Shown: positions 27,760-37,789, numbered from the stretch's first letter. The stretch: 64,000 nt of DNA from Fibrivirga algicola (GCF_011742925.1 NZ_WAEL01000008.1:1-64000), one strand, 5' to 3'. Numbers and translations are program-made. The notes: generated by a model from the sequence alone, not told the origin.

Positions 27760-29184
27760 TCACAGTGTGTATCCGTTCGCGTAGTCGCGTTTGACAAACT
27801 GATTGGCGTAATTGTAGTTGGTAATTTTCATGGCGTCGCCATCCCAGAGTAGTTTCTTGCGGCCGGGAAACTGCCCGTTGTCGCGCGCCAGGTAGCTCCG
27901 CGTTGCCAGGTTACCCATCAGCACGGTTTCAGTCAGCGGTCCGGCCTGATCGAATGATGACGATGTATAGGCACCGAATCCCTGCTTGCAGGCTTTCACC
28001 CACTGCTGCTGATGTCCTTCTGTTTTTCCGTCAACAAGCTGGCGAATGGGTGGAGGCTGGGTACGTCCCGCAAACTTCTCAACGGGTAACAGCCGGTAGT
28101 TGTCGCCAAACAGCCCCGCCGACAGCATGCCTTTCGAACCGATAAACAGCATGCCACCATCCTGATTGAAAAAGACCTGCTCGTAGGGAGCCCCTTCCGG
28201 CAAGGGTGGCCGAATTCCCCCGTCGAACCACGACAGCTTGATCTCTTTGCCTTTCTTATCGGTCGACGGAAACGTCATGTGCACGCTCGACGAAGGCGGA
28301 CAAACGTCATCGTAGAAAGCCTCCCGAAAAAAATCGGCGTAGACCGAGCCAACGCTACACTCGACCGAAGTGGGGTACTTGAGCTTCAGCGCCCGAAACG
28401 GGACATCGATAAAATGGCAACCCATATCGCCCAGTGCGCCGGTACCAAAGTCCCAGTAGCCACGCCAGCGGGTGGGCATATAGGCCGGATGATAGTCGCG
28501 GTACGGGGCTGTGCCGAGCCATTTGTTCCAGTCTACCTCAGCGGGTACTGGCTGTGATTCTTTCTTGTCTTTAGGCGATTGTACACCTTGCGGCCAGACG
28601 GGGCGGTTCGTCCAGCAGTAAACGGTGTGCACAGTACCGATCACTTTTGCCTCAATCAGTGCCTCAATGTAGCGGGTCGAGTCACCGCTGCTGCCCTGAT
28701 TACCCATCTGCGTCACTACTTTGTTTCGGCGTGCTGCTTCGGTAAGCATGCGGGCCTCGTAGATATCGTGGGTCAGTGGTTTTTCGACGTATACATGCTT
28801 GCCCAGGTTCATGGCGGCCATGGCAATGGGCGCGTGCATGTGATCGGGAGTTGATACTATGACAGCATCAATGGATGACCCCGCCTTGTCGAGCATTTCC
28901 CGGTAATCACGGAAGTAAGGCGCTTTAGGAAACTGAGCGCGGTATTTAGCAGCCTGCCGGTCGTCGACATCACAAAGCGCCACCAGGTTGTCGGTACCTC
29001 CATTGACGGCCAGCCTAATGTTCACATCGGCTTTGCCACCACAGCCGACCGCCGCTATATTGAGTTTATCAGATGGCGCAACGAAGCCTCGCCCCAATAC
29101 GTGCCGGGGAACAATAGTGAAGGCCGCCGCCCCGCCAATGGCAGCCAGCGTACCTGATTTAATAAAGGTTCTTCGAGAGGTCAC
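27760..29184 (-). CDS. Tat-exported Gfo/Idh/MocA family oxidoreductase (second copy)
   Basis: The 474-residue protein has a twin-arginine signal (SRRTFIKSGTLAAIGGAAAF), then a Rossmann fold (LNIAAVGCGGKADVN, VALCDVDD) and the catalytic-lysine region HVYVEKPLTHDIYEARMLTEAA. It is a paralogue of the protein at 3517-4995; both share IVPRHVLG, the MGNQGSS motif and a C-terminal GRKxLxWDGxxMKITNxxxANQFV stretch. It probably oxidises or reduces a sugar derivative in the periplasm with a tightly bound nicotinamide cofactor, as in other exported members. GH2 and GH78-like enzymes lie 1-5 kb away on the other strand, but no shared operon is seen. Confidence 0.9.
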   Translation of the reverse strand: MTSRRTFIKSGTLAAIGGAAAFTIVPRHVLGRGFVAPSDKLNIAAVGCGGKADVNIRLAVNGGTDNLVALCDVDDRQAAKYRAQFPKAPYFRDYREMLDKAGSSIDAVIVSTPDHMHAPIAMAAMNLGKHVYVEKPLTHDIYEARMLTEAARRNKVVTQMGNQGSSGDSTRYIEALIEAKVIGTVHTVYCWTNRPVWPQGVQSPKDKKESQPVPAEVDWNKWLGTAPYRDYHPAYMPTRWRGYWDFGTGALGDMGCHFIDVPFRALKLKYPTSVECSVGSVYADFFREAFYDDVCPPSSSVHMTFPSTDKKGKEIKLSWFDGGIRPPLPEGAPYEQVFFNQDGGMLFIGSKGMLSAGLFGDNYRLLPVEKFAGRTQPPPIRQLVDGKTEGHQQQWVKACKQGFGAYTSSSFDQAGPLTETVLMGNLATRSYLARDNGQFPGRKKLLWDGDAMKITNYNYANQFVKRDYANGYTL

Positions 29185-29196
29185 AAGTAGTAATGA

Positions 29197-29281
29197 GCGA
29201 ATGAGTGGATTAGTAAATAGCCCGGCTCAGACTATTTCTACTGAAAGCTGTTCTAAGCTATTCACTAATTCATTCATTCGC
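29197..29281. repeat. Long imperfect inverted repeat in the Gfo/Idh leader
   Basis: Two 25-base arms (29197-29221 and 29257-29281; GCGAATGA...ATAGC and its complement) pair with about four mismatches across a 35-base loop. A competing pairing GTGGATTAG/CTAATCCAC uses 29205-29213 and 29281-29289. It starts 12 bases upstream of the Gfo/Idh start and could act as terminator of the SCP2 gene or as a leader structure. Confidence 0.6.
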
Positions 29282-29298
29282 TAATCCACCTATCGAAA

Positions 29299-29595
29299 TT
29301 AGCCCATTACCTGGCCCATCTTCATGGCGATGCCCATGTCGCCTTTTACCTTCAATTTACCCGTCATGAAGGCCATCATTGGGTTGAGATCACCCGACGC
29401 CATACGCTCCAGGTCGGCCACCTTAACGTGTAATTCCGTGTCGGCCGGCTGATCGTCGTTCGACACCACCGTGGGCGATTGCTTCGCATCGATAAAGACA
29501 ATACCCTGATCGGTAACGAGTTTGGCGGTAGCGTCTAGGCTATCGGCCTGGGTCACACGGGTGCGAATGTTGTCGGTCAGTTCCTGAAGTGTCAT
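29299..29595 (-). CDS. SCP2 sterol-binding-domain protein
   Basis: The 98-residue protein is a single SCP2 domain: TAKLVTDQGIVFIDAK, then DTELHVKVADLERMASGDLNPMMAFMTGKLKVKGDMGIAMKMG, the typical GKLKVKGD hallmark. SCP2 domains bind acyl chains or sterol-like lipids; the small free-standing bacterial form is of unknown duty, perhaps a carrier of fatty acyl-CoA. It is cytoplasmic, with no signal peptide. It lies upstream of the Gfo/Idh gene on the same strand, with a hairpin between them. Confidence 0.88.
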   Translation of the reverse strand: MTLQELTDNIRTRVTQADSLDATAKLVTDQGIVFIDAKQSPTVVSNDDQPADTELHVKVADLERMASGDLNPMMAFMTGKLKVKGDMGIAMKMGQVMG

Positions 29596-29676
29596 GATTC
29601 TAGTTGAAATATGGTTTTTTTGTACTCGTTTACGGGGTAAAACTATTCCTGTAACCAGAAGTTCACAACTAAAAAT

Positions 29677-29776
29677 AGTTTGAGGTTTGTCGTTTGCCGT
29701 TTGTGGCTGCTCCGCTAACTACCCGTTCGTTGGCTGAGTGGAGCAAGTACAATTGGCAAACGACAAACCTCAAACT
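29677..29776. repeat. Long cruciform-type inverted repeat with 22-bp perfect arms
   Basis: Perfect 22-base arms (29677-29698 and 29755-29776) enclose a 56-base loop that folds further: GCTCCGCT with AGTGGAGC, and GCTAAC with GTTGGC, allowing G-T pairs. The right arm ends with CAAACCTCAAACT, also present at 17524-17536. The element lies between divergent genes and ends 7 bases before the ATG of the downstream membrane protein. Confidence 0.75.
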
Positions 29777-29783
29777 CTCCTTT

Positions 29784-30245
29784 ATGCGCTCTCAATTTCT
29801 TACCATTCTTTGCATCTTCTCTTTTCTCAGTTGCACCTGGGGCCTTATAGAAAGTAGTGTGGCGCTGTCGAACCCTGAACGGGTAGCCTCTACCCCCTTC
29901 ACCGGCCATAAACCGTCGAATGAGGCCAACCCGGATCGCCGAGACCCCCGTAGTTTTTACGAAGACAGTGGAGCCAACAGCGATAACCCGATGCCCGAAG
30001 ACCCGCGCGTTGTTCGGCAGTTAAGTTTGGCGCAGTTCGTTTACTCGCTGGTCACCCTGATCGGTGTTGCACTTATCTTTAAACTTCGCCGTATTGGCTT
30101 CTACGTTTATGTGGTGGGGGTACTGCTGGGCGCGATACTACCGGTCTATTTTGTGGGGCTGGCCGGGATAGGTACGTCGTTTACCGTTTTCTTCAGCGTA
30201 CTGTTTGCCGTCATGTATGGCTTCTGCCTGCGCGAGATGAAGTAG
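29784..30245 (+). CDS. Small integral membrane protein, unknown
   Basis: Starting at ATG 29784 (MRSQFLTILCIFSFLSCTWG) the protein has 153 residues. The frame is open further upstream, but that part lies inside the hairpin repeat. An N-terminal hydrophobic helix is followed by a Pro/Asp/Asn-rich periplasmic or cytosolic loop of about 50 residues (NPERVASTPF to MPEDPRVV), then two or three membrane helices (FVYSLVTLIGVALIF; YVYVVGVLLGAILPVYFVGL; FTVFFSVLFAVMYGF). I do not recognise the family. No operon partner is evident. Confidence 0.7.
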   Translation: MRSQFLTILCIFSFLSCTWGLIESSVALSNPERVASTPFTGHKPSNEANPDRRDPRSFYEDSGANSDNPMPEDPRVVRQLSLAQFVYSLVTLIGVALIFKLRRIGFYVYVVGVLLGAILPVYFVGLAGIGTSFTVFFSVLFAVMYGFCLREMK

Positions 30246-30356
30246 TGTGGTTCATTGCCTTGGGCCAACAGCCTGCCGACCATTTGTACAGTAAATCAGT
30301 TTTACTAAACTCGTGTGGCTGGCTGGCGTTGGGTACGTATACCTAAAGACCCAACA

Positions 30357-32198
30357 ATGCATCCCACGTACCGAAACTTCAACGCGACAGAAAGTCTGCC
30401 AACTCCGGCGCTGAGTGCCGACCCAATCAACCCACTTCCCCGAGCCGTACTCCGCACCAACACGTACCTGCTCCTCGATGGCGAATGGCAGTTTACACAC
30501 GACATGGCCGATGAGGGCCTGACCCAAAATTGGCAGTTGGGCCATGAATACAATTATACAGCCCATTGGCCCGGCTCGGTAGAAGACCATATTGCCCAGG
30601 CTCACCAGGTGAACGATGGGCCCGGCTGGCAGGATAAAGTAGTAGTCTGGTACGAACGCGAGTTCGAACTACCGGAGCGCGAGTCGGGCAGCGACAACGG
30701 CACACAACCCATGTTTCAGCTCACGTTTGGTGCCTGCGGCTACGAAACGCAGGTGTGGCTGAATGGCAAGCCATTGCAAACCATCGAGGGTGAGCTGATT
30801 CACTATGGCGAATACACCTCATTCTCTTACGAACTAGGTGAGAAACTGCTGCAAACCACTAATCGCCTGACGGTGCGTATCGCCGATACGATGGATGCCG
30901 ATCTGCCACGCGGCAAACAGGAGTCGCTGGTATATAAACGGGGAGGCATCTGGTACCAGACCTATACGGGCCCCGTCAGAAGCGTATGGCTCGAACCGGT
31001 GGAACGTAACCGGCTACGCTCCCGTGTGGGTGTCGTCAGCATAATTGAGGATAACCTGGTGCGATTCAATCTGACAACCCGCATTCATGACCCCGGCCAT
31101 TATACATTGCGGCTTCAAATAGATGATCAGGGCAACCCCGAAGCAGGTGCACTGGCTGTTGAAGAGTTTCCGCTTCAGCTCGAATTCGGGCAGAAAAACC
31201 AGCGCGTAGTCGTTGAACTGCCCGATGCCCGCCTCTGGTCGCCCGATGATCCGCACCTGTACCGGCTCACGGCACAACTGATCGACTCAACAGGCAACAA
31301 GGCTCAGATAGAAGCACACTTTGGACTGCGCAAGGCCGAGGCCCGCGGCTGCTGTGTGTACCTGAACGGCAAGTCGACGTACCTGGATGGTATTCTGTAC
31401 CAGCCCGGTCGGGCAACGTACGAAGAGATGCAGCGTCACTTCTACGCCATGCAGAAGCTGGGCTGTAACCTGGTGCGCGTTCACATTGCCGGAATTGACC
31501 CCCGTATCTACAACCTGGCCGACGAATTGGGGCTATTGTTGTGGGTAGAGGTGCCCAGTCCTCACCAGTCGAATCACCGAAGCAGGCAGAACCACCGGGC
31601 GGAGCTGGATCGGATGCTGGCTCTGATTGAAACACACCCGTCGGTCATTATCTGGAGCTTATACAACGAAGACTGGGGCGCCGAAGACATTGCCACTAAC
31701 GCCGAAACCAGGCAGTATATCGTCGACACGTACCACTATATGCAGATCAACCATCCGCAATTTCTGGTTGTCGACAACGACGGATGGCACCATATTTCGC
31801 AGGAAGGCCGCCTGAAATCGGACCTGCTCACGGCCCATCTTTACACCCCCGATCTGGAACACTGGCGCAGCATGCTCGACAGGCTCGTTCGTGGCGACAT
31901 AGAGGGGGTGGCGGCCCGGCCGCTGGTGGTTGGCGACCCGTTCTTCTTCCGCAGGCAGGTGCCGTTGGTAGTGAGCGAATGGGGCGGATTTGGGTTTGCT
32001 GACTATGGCGGCCCACAAGACGCTGAAAGCCGCACCGAGCGTATCCGGCAGTTTAAGCAGGAACTACGCGCCCGGGCTATCGGTGGTGATGTGTATACAC
32101 AGGCTACCAATATCGAAGATGAACGTAACGGACTGATCGACCCGCAAACCGGTGAGTTGAGTGTGCCGGCGGGACTATTACGATCGGCAGTCCGGTAA
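30357..32198 (+). CDS. Glycoside hydrolase family 2 protein (beta-galactosidase/glucuronidase-like)
   Basis: The 613-residue protein (ATG at 30357; a GTG at 30315 would add 14 residues) has the GH2 layout: jelly-roll sugar-binding domain (TYLLLDGEWQF; VWYEREFELP; YETQVWLNGKPL), immunoglobulin-like domain, and TIM barrel. The catalytic acid/base is the Glu in IWSLYNEDWG and the nucleophile is the Glu in VVSEWGGFG. No signal peptide is seen, so it acts in the cytoplasm on a small beta-glycoside, or export is by another route. The GH78-like gene starts 90 bases downstream, and the two may be co-transcribed for plant-polysaccharide breakdown. Confidence 0.9.
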   Translation: MHPTYRNFNATESLPTPALSADPINPLPRAVLRTNTYLLLDGEWQFTHDMADEGLTQNWQLGHEYNYTAHWPGSVEDHIAQAHQVNDGPGWQDKVVVWYEREFELPERESGSDNGTQPMFQLTFGACGYETQVWLNGKPLQTIEGELIHYGEYTSFSYELGEKLLQTTNRLTVRIADTMDADLPRGKQESLVYKRGGIWYQTYTGPVRSVWLEPVERNRLRSRVGVVSIIEDNLVRFNLTTRIHDPGHYTLRLQIDDQGNPEAGALAVEEFPLQLEFGQKNQRVVVELPDARLWSPDDPHLYRLTAQLIDSTGNKAQIEAHFGLRKAEARGCCVYLNGKSTYLDGILYQPGRATYEEMQRHFYAMQKLGCNLVRVHIAGIDPRIYNLADELGLLLWVEVPSPHQSNHRSRQNHRAELDRMLALIETHPSVIIWSLYNEDWGAEDIATNAETRQYIVDTYHYMQINHPQFLVVDNDGWHHISQEGRLKSDLLTAHLYTPDLEHWRSMLDRLVRGDIEGVAARPLVVGDPFFFRRQVPLVVSEWGGFGFADYGGPQDAESRTERIRQFKQELRARAIGGDVYTQATNIEDERNGLIDPQTGELSVPAGLLRSAVR

Positions 32199-32210
32199 CA
32201 CCGGTTGTAA

Positions 32211-32259
32211 CCTGTTTGCCGAAGCGGGAAAGATTCGCACCTCCGTTTTGGCAAACAGG
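32211..32259 (+). repeat. Hairpin between GH2 and GH78-like genes
   Basis: CCTGTTTGCC and its exact complement GGCAAACAGG flank a 29-base loop. Short outer segments (AACAC/GTGTT) may extend it. It could partly terminate or stabilise the upstream message. Confidence 0.5.
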
Positions 32260-32288
32260 CTGAAGCCTGTGTTATGTATCTTTGGCCC

Positions 32289-34700
32289 ATGCGCCAATTG
32301 CTTCTACCTCTCCTAGTTTTCGCCTGCGTTACGCTGCACGCCCAGACGGTGTACCAGCCCGCTCAACAGGCAGCTCCGCTCTCGAAATGGCAAACCACCA
32401 CCTGGGAAGCCAAGTGGCTGGTTCACCCCACCGCGTCGGCCCGGCAATACGGTGTGTATCATTTTCGTAAAAGCTTCAGCCTGCCTCAGAAACCTGGCCG
32501 GTTTATCGTGCATGTGTCGGCCGATAACCGCTACCGGCTCTTTCTGAACGGCAAGCCCGTAGCAATGGGCCCGGCGCGCAGCGATCCGCAACACTGGAAC
32601 TACGAAACCATTGATCTGGGGCCTTTTCTGACCGCTGGTTCCAACACACTGGCCGCGCAGGTATGGCACATGGGCGAATCGGCACCGGTATCACAGATGA
32701 GCTACCAGTTGGGCTTTGTGATGCAGGGCGACGGCGACGGAGAGAAGCTGGTGACTACCAACGCCAGTTGGAAGGTGCTGCACAATAAAGCGTATAGTCC
32801 CGTTGTCAACGACAACGCCAAGCTGAAAACGTACATCGTCGTGGGTGATGGGGATCGGGTCGATGCCGGCACGTACCCATGGGGCTGGGAACAACCCGCC
32901 TTTGACGACACGGCCTGGCCCGCTGCTAAACCCGCCTGGTTTTCGGCAAAACCCCGCGGCCTGGGCTCCGACGGCAACTGGGCGCTGGTGCCGCGCACCA
33001 TTCCACAGATGGCCAGCGCACCCGTTCAGTTAGCCACCGTCCGGCGGGCCGAGGGCGTAACCGTTCCGGCCGATTTCCTGACGGGAAAAGCCACCGTTGT
33101 TGTGCCGGCAAAAACCAAAGCCACTATCCTATTTGATCAGAAAACGCTGACAAACGCCTACCCTGAGCTGACCGTTTCAGCGGGGAAAGGCGCTTCGATG
33201 ACGCTCACCTACGCCGAAAGTCTGGTCGATGCAAAAGGGCAAAAAGGCAACAGAGACGAAATCGAAGGGAAACAGATAAAGGGGTTCGACGACGAATACG
33301 TAGCCGATGGCGGCCAGCAACGCACTTTCCGACCGCTCTGGTTCCGCACGTATCGGTATCTACAGTTGACCATCCAGACGGCCGATGAACCACTGACAAT
33401 CAACCGCCTGCAGGGCGATTACACGGCTTACCCCTTTGAGCAGAAAGCCCGGTTTACTGTTCCCGACAGTAGTTTAACGAAGGTCTGGAACGTGGGCTGG
33501 CGAACCGCGCAGCTTTGCGCCGGCGAAACGTATTTCGATTGCCCCTACTATGAACAGTTACAGTACGTCGGCGACACCCGAATTCAGTCACTGATCTCAC
33601 TCTATGTCACCGGCGACGACCGACTGATGCGGAAAGCGCTTCTCGAATACGATAACAGCCGCCTGGCTGAAGGCCTGACCCAAAGCCGATATCCATCGGC
33701 CGATCAACAGGTAATTCCTACGTTTTCGCTGTTCTGGGTCTGTATGGTCCACGATTTCTGGATGCACCGCCGCGACGATGCCTTTGTCAGCGCCCGTCTC
33801 GATGGCATCGAACAAGTGTTGAACTGGCACGAAAACCGCCTCGACCGCATTACCGGCCTGAACGGCGACCTCACCTGGTGGAACTTCGTTGACTGGGCCT
33901 GGCCCTGGAATCCGGCCGATAATATTGGCGGGGTACCAGCCGGGGCACACGTTGGCGGGTCGAGCATTCTGACCTTGCAGCAGGCGTACACGTACCTGCG
34001 CGCAGCCGACCTGTTTGCCCATTACGGCCAGAACCAGAAAGCAGAGCATTACCGCGAGCTAAGCCGCCGCCTCAACAAAGCTGTTATGGAACGCTGCTGG
34101 TCGCCCGCCCGGGGATTGGTGGCCGACGCTCCCGACAAGAAGCAGTTCAGCCAGCACGCCAACATTCTGGCCATTCTGACCAACGCCATTCCCGCCGCCC
34201 AGCAGCGCGAGCTGCTGGCGAAAGTGATGCGCCCCACCCCGGCCGACAGCCTGCGACCCGCAACGTACTATTTCAAGTTCTATCTGTTTCAGGCCTTGAA
34301 AAAGACCGGGATGGGCGATGAATTCATCCCGCAGTTGCAACCCTGGCACAAGATGATCGCTAACGGACTGACCACCTTTGCCGAACAGCCCGAACCGACC
34401 CGCTCGGACTGCCACGCCTGGAGTGCCTCGCCCGTGTATGAATTCCTGTCGACTGTCTGCGGAATTAACCCTGCCGAACCGGGCTTCCGATCCGTGAACA
34501 TCACGCCTTACCTGGGTACGTTGCCCAGCGTGGATGGTAGCCTCCCCCACCCCGCCGGTACCATAGCCGTTCACTTTGAGAAAGGTCCAAACAACACGCT
34601 GAAAGGTGAAGTGACACTCCCCCCGAACGTACCCGGCATGCTCCGCTGGCAGGGCCGTACACTGCCGCTTAAGCCCGGTAAGCAGACGGTGAATTTGTAA
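32289..34700 (+). CDS. Secreted alpha-L-rhamnosidase-like (GH78-type) glycoside hydrolase
   Basis: Starting at ATG 32289 (MRQLLLPLLVFACVTLHAQ), 803 residues; an ATG at 32274 adds five residues before the signal. N-terminal beta-sandwich domains (FIVHVSADNRYRLFLNGKPV) are followed by a second sandwich and an (alpha/alpha)6 barrel. The motif YFDCPYYEQLQYVGDTR matches the family signature DCP..E....GD containing the general acid. The C-terminal part has a beta domain ending LPLKPGKQTVNL. The enzyme likely removes terminal rhamnose or a related sugar from plant or bacterial glycans in the periplasm. Export is well supported; the exact sugar is inferred. Confidence 0.85.
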   Translation: MRQLLLPLLVFACVTLHAQTVYQPAQQAAPLSKWQTTTWEAKWLVHPTASARQYGVYHFRKSFSLPQKPGRFIVHVSADNRYRLFLNGKPVAMGPARSDPQHWNYETIDLGPFLTAGSNTLAAQVWHMGESAPVSQMSYQLGFVMQGDGDGEKLVTTNASWKVLHNKAYSPVVNDNAKLKTYIVVGDGDRVDAGTYPWGWEQPAFDDTAWPAAKPAWFSAKPRGLGSDGNWALVPRTIPQMASAPVQLATVRRAEGVTVPADFLTGKATVVVPAKTKATILFDQKTLTNAYPELTVSAGKGASMTLTYAESLVDAKGQKGNRDEIEGKQIKGFDDEYVADGGQQRTFRPLWFRTYRYLQLTIQTADEPLTINRLQGDYTAYPFEQKARFTVPDSSLTKVWNVGWRTAQLCAGETYFDCPYYEQLQYVGDTRIQSLISLYVTGDDRLMRKALLEYDNSRLAEGLTQSRYPSADQQVIPTFSLFWVCMVHDFWMHRRDDAFVSARLDGIEQVLNWHENRLDRITGLNGDLTWWNFVDWAWPWNPADNIGGVPAGAHVGGSSILTLQQAYTYLRAADLFAHYGQNQKAEHYRELSRRLNKAVMERCWSPARGLVADAPDKKQFSQHANILAILTNAIPAAQQRELLAKVMRPTPADSLRPATYYFKFYLFQALKKTGMGDEFIPQLQPWHKMIANGLTTFAEQPEPTRSDCHAWSASPVYEFLSTVCGINPAEPGFRSVNITPYLGTLPSVDGSLPHPAGTIAVHFEKGPNNTLKGEVTLPPNVPGMLRWQGRTLPLKPGKQTVNL

Positions 34701-34758
34701 GAGTCGGGCATTGCTGCTTACGCGTACTGCTTCTTCAGGCAGGCCCTTCTAATAGCGC

Positions 34759-34794
34759 AAAAAGGGCGCTCCTGTTAACAGGAGCGCCCTTTTT
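34759..34794. terminator. Perfect 36-base palindromic bidirectional terminator
   Basis: An uninterrupted palindrome (AAAAAGGGCGCTCCTGTT and its exact complement) with A5 and T6 flanks lies between convergent GH78-like and sucC genes. It serves both strands. Confidence 0.85.
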
Positions 34795-34812
34795 TATATT
34801 GACTCAGGTACG

Positions 34813-36030
34813 TTACAGCGCAGCGATTACCTGACGAACTTTCTCGGCAGCTTCTTTCAACTCAACGGCTGATTGTACCTTCAGGCCCGACTCGTCAATG
34901 ATGCGTGCACCTTCGGCGGCGTTGGTACCCTGTAGGCGAACGATGATCGGAACCGGAATATCGCCGATAGCTTTGTAGGCCTCAACCACACCCGTTGCCA
35001 CACGGTCGCAACGAACGATCCCACCGAAGATATTGATCAGGATGGCTTTTACGTTCGGGTCTTTCAGGATGATCCGGAAACCAGCTTCTACCGTTTTAGC
35101 GTTGGCTCCACCCCCAACATCCAGGAAGTTGGCCGGCTCACCACCACTCAGTTTGATGATATCCATCGTCGCCATCGCCAGACCAGCACCGTTCACCATA
35201 CAACCCACGTTACCGTCGAGCTTCACATAGTTCAGGTCATTGGCCGAGGCTTCTACTTCGAGCGGATCTTCTTCCGATACGTCGCGGTAGTTGGCCAGAT
35301 CAGGATGACGATACAGGGCGTTGTCATCGATGTCTACTTTGGCATCGACAGCCAGAATCTTATTATCCGACGTTTTCAGCACCGGGTTAATTTCGAACAT
35401 CGAGGCATCGGTGTCTACGTAGGCTTTGTACAGAGCGGTTACGAATTTGACCATCTCCTTGAACGCCTCACCGGTCATACCCAGTCCGAAAGCGACCTTA
35501 CGCGCCTGGAAAGGCTGTAGACCCACCGTCGGATCGATCCATTCCTTCACGATCTTCTCGGGCGAGTGCTCGGCAACTTCTTCAATGTCCATACCACCTT
35601 CAGTGCTGGCCATGATCACGTTACAGCCTTTCGCCCGGTCGAGCAGAATGCCGATGTACATTTCTTTCGTGTCGCTTTCGCCCGGATAGTACACATCCTG
35701 CGCCACCAGCACTTTATTTACTTTCTTGCCTTCCGGACCGGTCTGGATGGTCACCAGCACGTTACCGATCAGGTTTTTGGCGATCTCACGTACGTCATCA
35801 ACCGATTTGGCTAACGCCACGCCGCGCTGCGTACCGCCTTTTACCTGACCTTTTCCGCGCCCACCGGCATGGATTTGTGATTTCACGACGACAAACTTTG
35901 AGTTTGTCTGAGCCATGATCAATTTGGCGGCCTCAACCGCTTTTTCGGGTGACTCGGCAACGATGCCTTCCTGAATCCGAACGCCGTAGCGTTTCAATAT
36001 TTCTTTACCCTGATATTCGTGGATGTTCAT
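34813..36030 (-). CDS. sucC: Succinyl-CoA synthetase (ADP-forming) beta subunit
   Basis: The 405-residue protein has the ATP-grasp domain at the N-terminus ([36 protein letters not shown]) and the C-terminal CoA-ligase flavodoxin-like domain ([53 protein letters not shown]). It joins succinate and CoA with nucleotide hydrolysis, or the reverse in the TCA cycle, as part of a complex with SucD. The alpha-subunit gene is not in the window, which is usual for Bacteroidota, where sucC and sucD are often apart. Confidence 0.97.
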   Translation of the reverse strand: MNIHEYQGKEILKRYGVRIQEGIVAESPEKAVEAAKLIMAQTNSKFVVVKSQIHAGGRGKGQVKGGTQRGVALAKSVDDVREIAKNLIGNVLVTIQTGPEGKKVNKVLVAQDVYYPGESDTKEMYIGILLDRAKGCNVIMASTEGGMDIEEVAEHSPEKIVKEWIDPTVGLQPFQARKVAFGLGMTGEAFKEMVKFVTALYKAYVDTDASMFEINPVLKTSDNKILAVDAKVDIDDNALYRHPDLANYRDVSEEDPLEVEASANDLNYVKLDGNVGCMVNGAGLAMATMDIIKLSGGEPANFLDVGGGANAKTVEAGFRIILKDPNVKAILINIFGGIVRCDRVATGVVEAYKAIGDIPVPIIVRLQGTNAAEGARIIDESGLKVQSAVELKEAAEKVRQVIAAL

Positions 36031-36145
36031 ACGGACAGCAACACGCGATGATTAATGGCCGCAAGTTAGGTCTAAAATAGATTTACTCTTGCTATAACCT
36101 GTGAGTGACCGCACATAAACGAGGATTTAAACGTTATTTACAGTA

Positions 36146-37789
36146 ATGAAAAACACATCAATCACCGGGCCTTTAGCGCTGGCCCTGATGACAAGCCTTA
36201 GCCTGCCTTTCTGCGGGCAGGCCCAATCGCTCAATCCCTCTACCCGATTCAACCAGTGGTCGTATAAAGATCCGGCTACCGATTCTATTCCGGGGATCAG
36301 TCTCGATAAGGCCTATCAGTTGCTGAAAGGCCGTAAATCCGTACCAGTTACGGTTGGCGTAGTCGATTCGGGCATTGATCTGGTGCACGAAGACCTGCGC
36401 GATGTGATCTGGAAAAACCCGAAAGAAACGCCCGGCAACAATGCCGACGACGACAAGAACGGGTACGTCGACGACGTGAACGGCTGGAATTTCATGGGTG
36501 CCAAAGATGGTACCACCTACGAAGCTGATCTGGACGAAGTAGGCCAGATTACCACCGACTGGAAAGCCAAATTCGATAAAGCTGATCCTGCCAGGCTATC
36601 TGCGAAGGAAAAGAAGCAGTATGACATCTACCAAAAGGCCAAAGCGCAATCGCTGAAGCCCAACGTGCGGTCGGCCTCTCTACGGGCCCTGGTGCGCGAT
36701 TCGGCCTCTTACGTTCGGGGAATCGACGCCATGGCGGCGGCCCTTGCTGGTAAGCCGTTTGTGGCCGAGAGTGTTGCGGCGGCTCAGGTTGGAACCGATA
36801 CCGCTGCCATTGGTGCCAAGTATCTGATTGGTGAAATTTTTGACCCACGCGCTGGTTCATTCAATTTCCTGACGTCGCGGGTGAAAGACCTGTACGCTCA
36901 GTTGAAAGAGCTGGTTATCGCCGACGTTGGCACTGGCGAGCCACCCGTGAATGCCCGTAAAGCTGTAGGCGACGATCCAAACAATCCGAATGAACGCTAT
37001 TACGGAAGCCCAAAATTGATCATTGGCAGCTCAGAAGAACTAGCCATGCACGGCACTCACGTAGCTGGCATTATTGGCGCTAAGCGTAATAACGGTGTTG
37101 GTGTTGACGGCGTAGCCGACAACGTGCGCCTGATGATGGTTGGCGTGGTACCAAGCGGCGGTGACGAGCGCGACAAAGACGTAGCCAACGGTATTCGTTA
37201 TGCCGTAGACAATGGCGCCAAGGTCATCAACATGAGCTTCGGCAAGCGGTTCTCGCCTTACAAAGATGCCGTCGACGAAGCCATTCGCTACGCCGAATCG
37301 AAAGATGTGCTGCTGGTACACGCCGCCGGAAACAACGGCGAGAACGTTGACTCGCTGCCAACGTACCCACGGCCTGAATACGAAGATGGTAGCATTGCCA
37401 AAAATTACATCACCGTGGGTAACTCAACCATCCGGTTAGGCTCTACCCTACCTGCATCGTCATCGAACTACGGCACGCGGGTCGACCTGTTTGCGCCGGG
37501 CACAGATATCGACGCCACGACGCCTCATAACACCTATCAGAAATTAACAGGTACGAGTATGGCAGCCCCTTGCGTGGCGGGGGTAGCGGCGTTACTCCGC
37601 TCTTATTTCCCAAACCTGACTGCCGTTCAGGTGAAAGACATTCTGCTGAAGAGTGCTTACAAACCCGATGTGATGGTTCGGCTACCCGGTCGCGCCGGTG
37701 GCTCACTGGTTCCGTTTAGCAGCCTAAGCAAGTCGGGCGGCATTGTGAACGCCTACGAAGCCGTGAAACTAGCCATGACGGTGAAATAG
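36146..37789 (+). CDS. Secreted S8-family (subtilisin-like) serine protease
   Basis: The 547-residue protein has a signal peptide (LALALMTSLSLPFCGQAQ). The triad is complete: Asp at about residue 74 (VGVVDSGID), His at about 304 (MHGTHVAGI) and Ser at about 471 (GTSMAAPCVAG). The roughly 230 residues between Asp and His are longer than in classical subtilisins and hold a helical, charged insertion (DPARLSAKEKKQYDIYQKA), a hallmark of this Bacteroidota subfamily. No C-terminal sorting domain is present, so it is probably periplasmic. It is transcribed alone and ends at a strong terminator. Confidence 0.92.
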   Translation: MKNTSITGPLALALMTSLSLPFCGQAQSLNPSTRFNQWSYKDPATDSIPGISLDKAYQLLKGRKSVPVTVGVVDSGIDLVHEDLRDVIWKNPKETPGNNADDDKNGYVDDVNGWNFMGAKDGTTYEADLDEVGQITTDWKAKFDKADPARLSAKEKKQYDIYQKAKAQSLKPNVRSASLRALVRDSASYVRGIDAMAAALAGKPFVAESVAAAQVGTDTAAIGAKYLIGEIFDPRAGSFNFLTSRVKDLYAQLKELVIADVGTGEPPVNARKAVGDDPNNPNERYYGSPKLIIGSSEELAMHGTHVAGIIGAKRNNGVGVDGVADNVRLMMVGVVPSGGDERDKDVANGIRYAVDNGAKVINMSFGKRFSPYKDAVDEAIRYAESKDVLLVHAAGNNGENVDSLPTYPRPEYEDGSIAKNYITVGNSTIRLGSTLPASSSNYGTRVDLFAPGTDIDATTPHNTYQKLTGTSMAAPCVAGVAALLRSYFPNLTAVQVKDILLKSAYKPDVMVRLPGRAGGSLVPFSSLSKSGGIVNAYEAVKLAMTVK

